64,000 nucleotides of DNA from Hyalella azteca (Eukaryota; Arthropoda; Malacostraca; Amphipoda; Hyalellidae), in assembly GCF_000764305.2 (NCBI RefSeq), contig NW_025933080.1, positions 1-64,000 on the forward strand. Direction: 5' to 3'. Both the position numbers and the translations under genes were made by a program. Of the stretch, positions 48,366 to 59,174 are shown in pieces (within the stretch, counting starts at the first letter, position 1; each line of letters starts with the position of its first letter). Below the pieces are notes generated by a model. The model saw nothing but the letters and a program-made list of their open reading frames with translations. It ran no database searches and was not told where the DNA came from.

Positions 48366-48849
48366 AAATTAAACTCTACATTTTATTTACGTTTACTAAC
48401 TAATAAATGGAAATTCTGCCTGCAGATACTGGATTCAACTCAGGCCTGAAACATTTGAAGAGGCAAGTAAATTCGCTTTTTACCGAAGGGCTTATTGAAA
48501 TCTCCTTTTTTGAAATGCTGGCAAATGTTCTTAATTTCTTATCGGCCTAATCTTTCGCAATAAACTTGTATGCGCAATTGTTAAAATGAAAATAAAAATG
48601 CCGATGTGTTAGCGTTTGAATTATCTCGTCCGAGCTTATAGAAATTAACATCGCGTCTCATATATTTATAGTAATTGAAATCGCTATATTTTATATACCT
48701 GGTGGAGCCCAACATGTTATATACATGATCTTATTCCAGAATGATTGTTCATCTCACGAGTATCGATATTCGTGCAGGAATTGACGCAGTCCTGCATCGT
48801 CTGCTGCCTGTTGCGGATGGATAGGTTCATGAACCGTTTGAATAATAGA

Positions 48850-49035
48850 ATACACTGGGTCAACTTTAATGAACAAAATCACATTGTTCTCATATTTTAC
48901 TCACTGGGTCAACTCACACACTGTGAGTTGACCCAGTCAACAGTGAGTTGACCCAGTCTGTGTGACAGAACAATGTGTAATCACTGGGTCAACTTTAATG
49001 AACAAAATGACATTGTTCTCATATTTTACTGCTGT
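48850..49035. repeat. Inverted and direct repeat cluster (CACTGGGTCAACTCA)
   Basis: A ~55-bp segment (CACTGGGTCAACTTTAATGA ... CATTGTTCTCATATTTTACT) is present at 48856 and 48980. Between the copies, CACTGGGTCAACTCACACAC faces GTGAGTTGACCCAGT twice, so the block can form alternative hairpins with stems of about 15 bp. Confidence 0.85.
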
Positions 49036-49039
49036 TCTC

Positions 49040-50685
49040 ACTAGAATTAGAAGCAAAAATTAAATAGTATATAAGTGGTGCACATTGGTAACTTAGTTGG
49101 AAAGTGTAATGGAGGTATAATCTCGAAAAATATATTTCATATAAATACGCGTACTTATTATATCTTATTTGCGTTAATAGCAAATCTATCAAGAATTCAG
49201 AATGGACAAAAACCCCAAGTAAATTAAAAGAAATGTCATTGAAATAGTTTTGGTTCTCTTTGGTTCCTAGATAGCGATGAGCGCAGAACGAATCGGCACA
49301 CGTTGTATTGATGTCGCTTAACTTCATAAGAGTTTCTAAAAACTACAATCTTGATTTTATGTATAAATTCATGAGATTCGAATTTGGCGGTCGTCTTCCA
49401 CGAAAAGTTCTCAGTTACTATTTATACCGCTAGATCTTGCGATTTGAGCGTAAACAATAATCTATTTCACCTAATAATGATATTACGTACCAGTATTATT
49501 TAGTGAGTAGGGTTGGGCTATGGAGGCTGCGAACGTCGATTATGCATTGAACATCTATTGCTTTAACAAAGATTCTTCGACGGGAATGTACCTTTTGTTA
49601 AAAATAATGTTCCCTGTTTTTATGATAGTGCAAATACTTTATGAATAGAATTAGAAATTTTCGGGTTATCAATTTACTGTTACTTAAAAATATAAGTGTT
49701 GTTTTCATCTCCCTCTTCATTTATTACTGTTTTTTTATTTTATTCGTAAAATTCTGGAGTTCCAAGAAATCACTTTAATGTAAATGATTTAAAAAAACGC
49801 ACAATAGAATTAAACATTTTTTATCGCTTAAATAAGACCACCTGACATTTGGAAAATGTTTCGGCACGTTTAAATTTTATTTAAATGTTAAAATTCTAAA
49901 CTTCAGTATATATTCCACCATAACCCATTGCTCCAATTGACACTGAAGTTGTGCATGCCTAGCAGTATATGCATAAATTTACTTTATATATCTTCATGTG
50001 TACATGTACTGCGTTCTATACTGAAATTCAAAGCTGAAAATTGTAAAATGTTTTACCTATCTTTATTTGAGTATCTGCCTGCATAAGTTCTGCATCGCTT
50101 GCTTAACATTATTTATTACAGATAATAATTGGGTAATTGTGGTTTTGAATGTATAAGTTAAATTTGTTGAGTTGCGTTGAATACCAAGTTAAGTAGGATT
50201 CGTCAAGTACCAATGATGTTGTCTGGTATTCCATGTAAGTGATTCCCCTGCAATGTTGATACATATATAGCGGCTTCACTAATTAACTTTTCTTTAAACA
50301 ATAAAATTTTAATTATAGTCTTTACAATAAAGTAATGAAACAACACTAAGTGCACAATGTAAATGCATATAATTTTTCATAGAAGCCGAATATGAGTAAC
50401 GATTAAAATCAGTCAAGATCAGGCAAAGGGACCAATGCTGCTGCGTCGGTTATCTTGAAGTTTTACAATAAGTAAACCGCAATAAATGAGTTGTATTTTA
50501 CTCTACGCAGCTTCTATATTTTGCATTATATATTAGCTTATGGTGAAGTGTGAACAAGGATACGTTTTTGAGTTTAATTTATCTAAAAAATTTGTTAGAG
50601 ATTAATGCTCACTGTTTAGATTGTCGATCCAGCGGTCCTTCTCCAGCTGCGGCAGAAATAGTTCGTAGGTAATACGAACTAATAG
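49040..50685. other. Non-coding stretch
   Basis: AT-rich intergenic sequence. No gene, RNA or clear repeat recognised. Confidence 0.4.
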
Positions 50686-50687
50686 TC

Positions 50688-50943
50688 ACCCTAATCACGA
50701 TGATTTACTCTAATCACGATGATTTATCCTAATCACGATGATTTATCCTAATCACGATGATTTATCCTAATCACGATGATTTATCCTAATCACGATGATT
50801 TATCCTAATCACGATGACTTATCCTAATCACGATGATTTACCCTAAGCACGATTATTTACCCTAATCACGATGATTTACCCTAATCACGATTATTTACCC
50901 TAATCACGATGATTTACCCTAATCACGATTATTTACCCTAATA
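50688..50943. repeat. Minisatellite, 19-bp unit
   Basis: About thirteen head-to-tail copies of CTAATCACGATGATTTATC or CTAATCACGATTATTTACC. Variants are grouped: ATC-type early, ACC-type late. Confidence 0.95.
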
Positions 50944-51165
50944 TCTCTAATCAAAAGCGGTGTGCAATAAAGCTGATTACTGTTACATACTTGGCTTTTA
51001 TGCTGATAAATTATCTATGTATTCATCATCGTATTACTATGTGAAACTTTATAAGTTAAAAGAGAAACCACAATCAGATTTCAACGGATTACAACAGTTT
51101 GTATATGTAAGGGGCATTGATCAGAGACTTGCTTTACTACAGACAATAAATTCAATTCCGGTTCT

Positions 51166-51311
51166 GGGGCCATAATTTCAAAATTCGCCAAATGAACGTA
51201 AGTACTTAAGCTCTATTTTCTCGTCTATGATTGGTGGATTTTGCTTGAAAGGCCGTCAATGATTGGCTGATGAACTTATGATCTCCTAACTTTTTTTAAG
51301 TATGGGCCCTG
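51166..51311. mobile_element. MITE, family 3, copy C (inverted)
   Basis: Reverse-complement of copies A and B. Starts GGGGCCATAATTTCAAAA, contains GGCCGTCAATGATTGGCTGA, and ends TTTAAGTATGGGCCC. Confidence 0.85.
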
Positions 51312-51718
51312 ATTTCATCTGACGTACCAGGTAAGAAGTCTCCGTACAAAAGCAAATGCTGACGCCAGCATTGCCACACCTGCTCTACTGACGGCACAGC
51401 CTCTATACATGAAACTTAGGACACAGTTGTCGCAACGCTGTCGTACTATGAACACCAAGTGACGTACTTAAATACTGAACATAGAGCATCCATGTAAGCT
51501 GGACTGTCAATTTGACTGAAAAATATCGGATAATTGGGCGTTTGAAAACGTAATTTACCCTGCAATTGAGAGGGAGAATACAGGTGTGAAAAGCGCGAAT
51601 AAGTTCAGTCAATAAATAGCTTTAGAGTTTACACGAATATTACACAAAATATAAAGAGGTCAAGCATTTTTGAAATTTCTTATTTTTGTTTGAGGGTAAA
51701 CTGAGTGTGTCAGGAGAC

Positions 51719-54700
51719 ATGATTATTCCTGGCTGCCGAGCGTCTCGTCTGCTGGTGGTTCTAACAGTCTTCAGTTTAACGCTGTTCATCGCCACTCTTT
51801 GGTACGTATATGACTGCATCGTCGCGACATGAAAACGATTTGTATGTATGCTTGCAAAGCACTTTTAAACAACAGGAAAATTCATTTGTTTGTCTTACTT
51901 GCGTCCAAATTGATGAATGAAACTGAGCGGGTTAAATCTTTGTGAACATTGGGATAAGGCATTAATTTCCATGTGGATTGTTGCCATGGGTTACTTCTAG
52001 TCTCTGATACAAAATTCAATTCGACCCTGTTGAAACGAGCGCCTCTAACAAGGTTTCAATTATTTGAAAGTTTATGCAGCGACCAATGCCATTTCGCGCA
52101 GTTTTTTCTTTTATTTAAAAATTCGTACGTCACACGCTGGTGTGGTCTTAATTGAAGCTCTTTTTACCTCTTGCTCTAAAGCTCTATTGATTGAAAGACT
52201 TGAATATATTCAAGTTTCAGGATGCCAATGAGAAAAATATATACAGTGGGGGGAAATAAATATTCGTACACTTGAAAAATCGTATTTTAATGTATGTAAG
52301 TACACAAACTTAACAGGAAAAGTGATTTAAATTATGTATAGAGACGCATAGTATTCAAAAATACTATCAAAAGAAATTAAATCTCAATGCAACAAAAAAC
52401 AATGCAACATGTTCACTTTTNNNNNNNNNNNNNNNNNNNNNNNNNNNNNNNNNNNNNNNNNNNNNNNNNNNNNNNNNNNNNNNNNNNNGAAGCAACTGTA
52501 CTAAAAGGAACATTCAAGTGGCTAGCAATCTTCCTATAACTTTCTCCTTCCTTCCAACGCGATAGAATTAGTTGTTTTTGGGAACTTGTTAGTTCTTTAC
52601 CTTTAGCCATTTTTGAGACCTTCTTGTACTACGGGCAGTTGCAGAATGATCTGGTAGTTGCAAAATACGTTAACTATGGTTACTGATTACATTACTGGAA
52701 CGTGCTACATGTTTCTAGTACATTCTGGAATGTTCTGGTTTGAAATATTAGTCAAAAGTTGTTTTGTACGAATACTTTTTTGACCCGAAGAAGTTAACAT
52801 GTTGCATTAATTTTTGTTGCATTGAGATTTAATTTCTATTGATGCTATTTTTGAATACAATGCGCCTCTATACATAAAATAAATCACTTCTCCTGTTCAG
52901 TTTGTGTACTTACATACATTAAAATACGATTTTTCAAGTGTACGAATATTTATTTCCCCCCACTGTATTTTTTATGGCTTCCATTCTTTTATTTAAAAAT
53001 ACGATACAGGCGGCGCTTACCTACGCAGTTGCCGTTATTAAATTATCCAAAGCCTGATTTACCTGCCTACACGTCCAATGTAATTAATCAATAGTACAAG
53101 ATATCCAATTAATTATCTTCATCATTACCAGCATTGCTACTCCATGGCCTATTCACAATTTTATAGTTTGTTAAATCAGATTCCACGATGACTTTTACAC
53201 ATTCAATGTAGGAAGAGCAGCATAGTTGATTCCATTGAACCCCAGTTCAATTTACAAATTTTACTCTAAATTCCCATCAGAGCTTGACCCAATGTCCGAT
53301 TTACTTGCTTACGAGCATAGTGTTTCTCAGTCAACCAAGAGCAGCAAATAAAACTAACCAAATTTAAGACATAATTCACTAATTCAGATTAAATTGAAAT
53401 AATTGACTGCAAAATTTTTCCAAGTCGTTTCTTAAAAATACGAAATATATAATTGATTTAGATTTACGCTATACTTTCATTTTCGTTGCTGAGAACCTTT
53501 ATTGATCGGCACAAAGTTTAATAATTCTCATTTTACAGTCCTTGTAACTCAGCAAAAAATCAAATAGCGGGCATTGTAATCAGCATGAGTGTTGTTCACT
53601 CCGATAATGCTTAACTTGAATAGAATTTGTAAATTAGAAAGCATTCTAATAGTTTGTATTAGTATTGCATGATAATTTTGTGAAAAATTGAAGGTACTAT
53701 ATATCTGCTTCCGGTGAGGAAATATGTCAGCAGAATTATTATTCTTCTCATAGACAATATCATGATGAATACATTAATTTTTCCTCAGTGGATCTATCTC
53801 ATTTCGATCAGGAACATGAGCTTCGTAACCTCTTTACAATTGTGCCGGTGCGCCTGTAAATCAGACTCTTGGTAAAGTGATTACGGTAACTACTCTGGGC
53901 CTACTGTTTCTATTATTTATACACTTCGGTGAGAATCTTTACCAGTTTAAATACTTTTGAATATTACTTTCGTGTCATGGATACTGAAACATACTAATGT
54001 CAGACAAATATTAACTGCAGCAATTCCTTAACTAAATCTTAAGTTTAGTTAAATGCTAAATGTTAAATAAATTCAATATGAATAATGTAAATAATACGAA
54101 ATTTACGGAAAGTTTTTGGAGGCGCTCGTGAAGCAATACGAAAATAATTTAGCTTGAGGTTGTTATATGAATGTGAAAAAAATTAAACAAGAGCTGTGAA
54201 TAGAATTAAGTCTCTCAACTTTAAAATAAAATTTAGATTTTTTGGCATAATTAGAAAATTTGGATAAGCCATACGTTTTATGTGACAGTCACANGCCATT
54301 ATCACGTGGGCAGGTTTGAGACGAGGCTGGGTGTGGACATCCCGCGGGTTTACTTACCTTCGTAGCCATTATCACGTGGGCAGGTTTGAGACGAGGCTGG
54401 GTGTGGACATCCCGCGGGTTTACTTAACTTCGTAGCCATTATCACGTGGGCAGGTTTGAGACGAGGCTGGGTGTGGACATCCCGCGGGTTTACCTAATTT
54501 CGTTCCCGCGCTCGGGCAACACCTGGACGCGGTACCTGGTGGAGGGCGCCACGGGCATCTTCACGGGCTCCGTCTACGAGGACAAAGAGCTCTACCGCAT
54601 CGGTGAGCTCTTTTATTCCTAGTTTTTGACCCATTATTCAATACAATGTGGAGCGTTTAAAAATATATACACTATATTTTAAATAACTGTCAATTTTAGG

Positions 54701-57700
54701 ACAAAAACACGGACTTTGAATGGTATAGTTCTTTGCATATTTGACATCAGTGGTTGAAATTCGATTTCCAGAGTAACCTTGTATATACGTTTCTCTTAAC
54801 TTATTTTTAAAAACAATCATTCAATCAAATTTTTCATATTCAAACAACACTAGAGAAATGAATCAGGAGAACGCAGCTTTAGCGATTGAAGCCCTCACGA
54901 TAAGTCACCAGAAATAGAAGTGCAAATGAATAGAAATATCGTTTAAATTACCTATACTCTTGCTAGAAGAGCATTAGCTCGATCTTATATAAAATATAAA
55001 CGTTGTAGTATTCTCTTCAATTTCAATTGAAAAAATAGATAATTGTCCATTATATTGATTTTCGTTGACAGTTAAAGCATATATTCAACTTTTCAATAAG
55101 TAATATGCTCTCGATATATTTTTGTCATATGTAATAATGTAATAATTATAACTTCTCTAAACTCTTCAAGACAATTTTCTCTCTTTTTAGCGCATTTTCT
55201 CATTTATGGATAAAATGCACTATTGTGCTCGCCATGTCTATCTGTCCGTCCGTCCGTCTGTCTGTCCGTTTGTCCGTCCGTGACTTAAAGTTTTCGTCGA
55301 CGAGAAAATGCGCTCTCTGTCACTCACTGCAGTGAGTACTGAGTTATATTTTTTTATCATATACATGCCGATGCCACGACAGGCTACCTGGGCGAGAAGG
55401 AGAAGGTCGCCTCAAACACGACGCTGTTGATCAAAGACCATCTCTTGGGGAACAAGCCACCTCCACGGGACGGTCCCATAATATTCATTGTGCGCGATCC
55501 AAGAAAGTGAGTAGAAACTGAAATTATTACCCCATGCATATTAATCATGTTTTGGAACCTAAATCAAACAGTTCATCTGTTCTTCAAGGAAAAGAGAATT
55601 TCGTGTAACATCAGCATAGCAAATTGATAACTATCGACGAAAAGTATAAGTTTGGAGCAACTAAAACCATATAAATCATCCGTAATTCATGGTAAGGATA
55701 TATCAATTTAATTAAATTGAATTTTTAGATGAATCTTTCTATATTACGGTTGGTTCAATACTGCTTCGAACCAACCTTGAAATGGAACGGTAAAAAACTT
55801 TTGCTCACAAATCCTTTGTAAACAAGCATCGGAGGCTTCTAATGAACTTATTTTTCTAGTATGTGTTATAAATTCTCATAAATGTGTTGAACTGGTCTCT
55901 TATACACATCTAGATGTGTATAAGAGACAGNGCGATCCAAGAAAGTGAGTAGAAACTGAAATTATTACCCCATGCATATTAATCATGTTTTGGAACCTAA
56001 ATCAAACAGTTCATCTGTTCTTCAAGGAAAAGAGAATTTCGTGTAACATCAGCATAGCAAATTGATAACTATCGACGAAAAGTATAAGTTTGGAGCAACT
56101 AAAACCATATAAATCATCCGTAATTCATGGTAAGGATATATCAATTTAATTAAATTGAATTTTTAGATGAATCTTTCTATATTACGGTTGGTTCAATACT
56201 GCTTCGAACCAACCTTGAAATGGAACGGTAAAAAACTTTTGCTCACAAATCCTTTGTAAACAAGCATCGGAGGCTTCTAATGAACTTATTTTTCTAGTAT
56301 GTGTTATAAATTCTCATATATGTGTTGAACTGGGCAGAGCTATTGCCTCATACCTGGTGTTCAGGCAGGCTGTCAAACTCGACCCCGAGAACAAGCAATT
56401 GTACCGAGGCTCAGAACAAACACTACGCGGTACAGGTGACTTATTCATAATTATTAATATTTACTTATATAATTTATGATATCTATGATTAATTATTTAA
56501 AATTATGATTGTATATTTTTCGGTTCAGCTATGTTAGGAACTTATTAAGATCACAGTGATGGGTTTTAACAGAAATAATTTTTCTCGATTACAAAATTAC
56601 GTTTGAGATAATGCGGTATGACTATTTTATTCGTTTCTTAAAAACATTTAGCGTAACATATTAATTTTTCATATAGATAAGTGCTACAAATAAAATATAT
56701 TCACATCTGACAAGAAATTCAAATTCTTGAATCAATTTCCTTGCCCCTTCCTAAAATTTTGTTTGCTATATCAAGTCGTTACTCGTGCGTATTTGAGATT
56801 CGACGTTCATTAACATTAACCCTTATATAACAGAGCTCCTATTCAAGCATCGTCTTTATATTTGCACAAGTTTTTTTCGCTTGTTTTAGTAAGTTTTTAA
56901 TCCAGCCTATCGTCTGCAAAGCCTCAGTCAAGATTTCAGCGGTACCAAAAAATTTCTTGTCCAGCTAATATCCCATATTATGGGAACGCACTCGAGTAGC
57001 CAGCCCTCTATAAACACGGCGTTTGTCGTCGTGGAACCCGCAAACAAACCAGAAAACTTCTCAAAAATCAATAAATGGCGTCATGCTTCTCAAATTTTGC
57101 CAGAATTTACTCAAATACATCTTTCTGAAACGACGGTACCTTTAAAGAACATCGATAGCTTTTACCTCTGGTGCGCAGCCGTTGAATCTATGGAGTTATA
57201 TCATGTCATAACATAACATAACATAGTGATCTCGGCGCTGCAGTGTAGGCCTGATGAGGCCTGTCGCCGATTCTTTTCCTTTTCGTGCCTTGTTCACAGA
57301 AGATCTAAACTCGTGCCATTTGACCGGATCTTTTCACGACTGACGATAGTTTGAAATAGCTACTAGACTTCCACCAGGTTCGATATGGTGCTCAGGTAGA
57401 CACTTCAAGTCTGAACATATATTTCTCCATAGCTTTATCTACATAGTCTCATTAGTCTGTTCTTGAACGTGTTATCTCCGCGTACGTTGAAAGGTGATCT
57501 TCATTTACAAGCTACCGCATTTTTTCACTAATATTATGGAAGAACACTTCTCATCTTTGTTGCTCAGTAACACTTAGTGAACAAAATTTTAATTATGACA
57601 TAACAAATACAAAAATATTTGTTTCCTTGAACAGATTTTAAGAGACGGACGATAAACCTCATTTTTCACTGGGAACAGGTGAGTACGCATGCAATATTTA

Positions 57701-59174
57701 TAAATATTAATTTTATATTCCAACATCTGGTGATGATAATAGACGCTGTGTAAAACACATCTTAACATCTAGTGATGACAACAGGAGCTGTGTGACACGC
57801 ATCCCAACATTTCTGTGATGACAATAGCTTTTGCTAAACTGATAGTACAGTAGTAGACATTTCGCTTATTGAAAGGTCGAGATTTTCTCTAGATAATATC
57901 TGTCCTAACTGTGATAATCCATGTCTTTTACTCATCACGTTGTCAGTTCATAGGCTATATTTCTAATATGGGCTTACATGTGCCCTGATTCCACGTACAA
58001 TGTTCCAAAGACAAAACGTCAATATATTATCGATATTCCACAACGTAAACATTATTCCTGAACGTCGTTCCTTCAAACCTGAAGACAAATTATTCATGAG
58101 TTTACTCTTGAATTATTAAATTATTCAAGAGAGAGAGAGCCATTTCCACACACACAGTTCTGACCATTCGCTACGAAGACATCAGAGTAGTGAGGGATTA
58201 ATGTTACATTAGCAGGAACCATTTCTATCAACATTTAACCCATATCTTCATAAATCAAGGTTGATGGTTGAAACAGGTTGCAACGAAGGCCCTGACGAGC
58301 CCCACAGTTCTGGTCCTTCGCTACGAAGACATCAAAGCAGACGCCATCAAATCCGTGCGGCAAATCCTTGCGTTTCTCAACATTCGTCCAGACGAAGACC
58401 GACTCGCCTGCCTCGCAAGACACGTCCAAGGCAAAGTCAACAGGGGACAACCAGAGGTGAGTTACGTGTAATAACGTGTAGTTCGATTCCCTATATATTT
58501 TCTTGGATTTTCGTATTATCATTTATCAAGTGTATGGACAAACTTCACCCGCAGGTGACCGTCCAAAGTTAATCGTTAAACACAATTGTTTTTTCGACTG
58601 ACTGACCGATTACGAGGGACTGACGGACCCACTCTGACTTCGAGGGACTGACTGTGACTGACCCATTACGGGGGTGTGGGACTGACAGACCCACTCTGAC
58701 TACGGGGGACTGACTGACCCACTCTGACTACGAGGGACTGACTGACCCACTCTGACTACGAGGGACTGACTGACCCACTCTGACTACGAGGGACTGACTG
58801 ACCCACTCTGACTACGGGGGACTGACTGACCCACTCTGACTACGGGGGACTGACTGACCCACTCTGACTACGAGGGACTAACTGACCCACTCAGACGACG
58901 AGGGAATGACTGACCCACTCAGACTACGACGGGAATGACATGTCTCGAGAGTCGAGAGGATGTGGATTTTCAGGTAGCAATAATTTGTGATAAGCTAATC
59001 TGAATCAATTAATTCAAACAAAAAATAATTATACAATAAGTTGGTGACGTTTATTATTACTTCTAACAGATGAACCCCTACACTGTTGAACTGGAGCTGA
59101 TGTTCTCTGCTGCCATCGCCAGAGTCTCTGCACTCATGAAATCCAAAGGCTGGCCTCCTCTGTCTTACTCATAG
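51719..59174 (+). CDS. Type II membrane sulfotransferase, WSCD family, without a WSC domain
   Basis: PAPS-dependent sulfotransferase expected in the Golgi; WSCD substrates differ between relatives and cannot be read here. Seven exons join without phase conflict to 261 codons (260 aa): 51719-51801, 54454-54602, 55383-55506, 56338-56435, 57635-57678, 58277-58456, 59070-59174. Residues 10-28 form a signal anchor ([18 protein letters not shown]). The 5'-phosphosulfate loop is FPRSGNTW (45-52), the 3'-phosphate site VRDPRK (114-119), followed by [20 protein letters not shown] (180-186 region) and [10 protein letters not shown] follow as in WSCD1/2. Vertebrate WSCD proteins carry WSC domains before this; here the anchor joins almost directly to the catalytic domain. 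Exon 5 (44 bases) was placed mainly by phase and splice sites and is the least certain. Confidence 0.88.
52244..52965 (-). mobile_element. Tc1-like transposon with an assembly gap
   Basis: Ends CAGTGGGGGGAAATAAATAT and its inverted partner, flanked by TA (52242-52243, 52966-52967). The inverted repeats are long, over 150 bases each. On the - strand [20 protein letters not shown], then [17 protein letters not shown] is the N-terminal HTH of a Tc1 transposase, cut by a run of about 68 N (52421-52488). The true element is probably longer than drawn. It lies in intron 1 of the sulfotransferase gene. Confidence 0.92.
52985..54290. other. Sulfotransferase intron 1, remainder
   Basis: No exon or repeat recognised. 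A lone N at 54294 marks a doubtful join just before the 70-bp repeats. Confidence 0.4.
54295..54504 (+). repeat. Three 70-bp copies spanning the exon 2 acceptor of the sulfotransferase gene
   Basis: Units start at 54295, 54365 and 54435, period exactly 70. Each contains CACGTGGGCAG followed by GTTTGAGACG and the first codons of exon 2 ([14 protein letters not shown]). Only the third runs on into SFPRSGNTW; copies one and two meet TAG shortly after. Use of acceptor one or two without further splicing would therefore truncate the protein. Confidence 0.92.
55190..55352 (+). mobile_element. MITE, family 1
   Basis: AGCGCATTTTCTCATTTATG, CTATTGTGCTCGCCATGTC, a CCGTCCGTCTGTCTGTCCGT run, CGACGAGAAAATGCGCT and the ACTCACTGCAGTGAGTACTG tail. 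It ends about 30 bases before the acceptor of sulfotransferase exon 3, as the copy at 11298 does for SMPD2 exon 6. Confidence 0.9.
55493..56335 (+). repeat. ~400-bp direct duplication around an adapter (probable artefact)
   Basis: From GCGATCCAAGAAAGTGAGTA to TGTGTTGAACTG the sequence occurs at about 55493-55894 and again at 55932-56330 with essentially one difference. The copies are separated by the adapter at 55895-55930 and an N. The duplicated block includes the last 14 bases and donor of exon 3. The near-identity and the adapter indicate a gap-filling error rather than biology. Confidence 0.93.
55895..55931. other. Nextera mate-pair junction adapter plus N (assembly artefact)
   Basis: GTCTCTTATACACATCT is followed by AGATGTGTATAAGAGACAG and an N. 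Same foreign sequence as at 33230, lacking only its first bases. Confidence 0.96.
57205..57350 (-). mobile_element. 3' end of a CR1-like element with a CATAA-type tail
   Basis: CATAACATAACATAACATAG is followed by CCTGTCGCCGATTCTTTTCC and GACCGGATCTTTTCACGACT. It is a diverged relative of 26040-26260 and 39390-39508. It lies in the sulfotransferase intron between exons 4 and 5. Confidence 0.6.
58138..58200 (+). pseudogene. Partial duplicate of sulfotransferase exon 6
   Basis: CACAGTTCTGACCATTCGCTACGAAGACATCAGAG nearly matches bases 58300-58335 of exon 6 ([11 protein letters not shown]), here reading [11 protein letters not shown] and then a stop. No splice sites of its own. The quoted core is split here as CACAGTTCTGACC / CGCTACGAAGACATC. 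Confidence 0.7.
58590..58930. repeat. Minisatellite, 28-bp unit
   Basis: About eleven copies of TGACTGACCCACTCTGACTA followed by CGAGGGAC, with GGG/GAG variants, in the last sulfotransferase intron. Confidence 0.95.

Noticed and set aside
50688..50943. CRISPR-like array (19-bp direct repeats)
   Set aside because: Units are contiguous without unique spacers, in a eukaryotic intergenic region: a minisatellite.
52413..52610. Host DNA-binding protein with HTH
   Set aside because: It is the N-terminus of a Tc1 transposase between TA-flanked inverted repeats.
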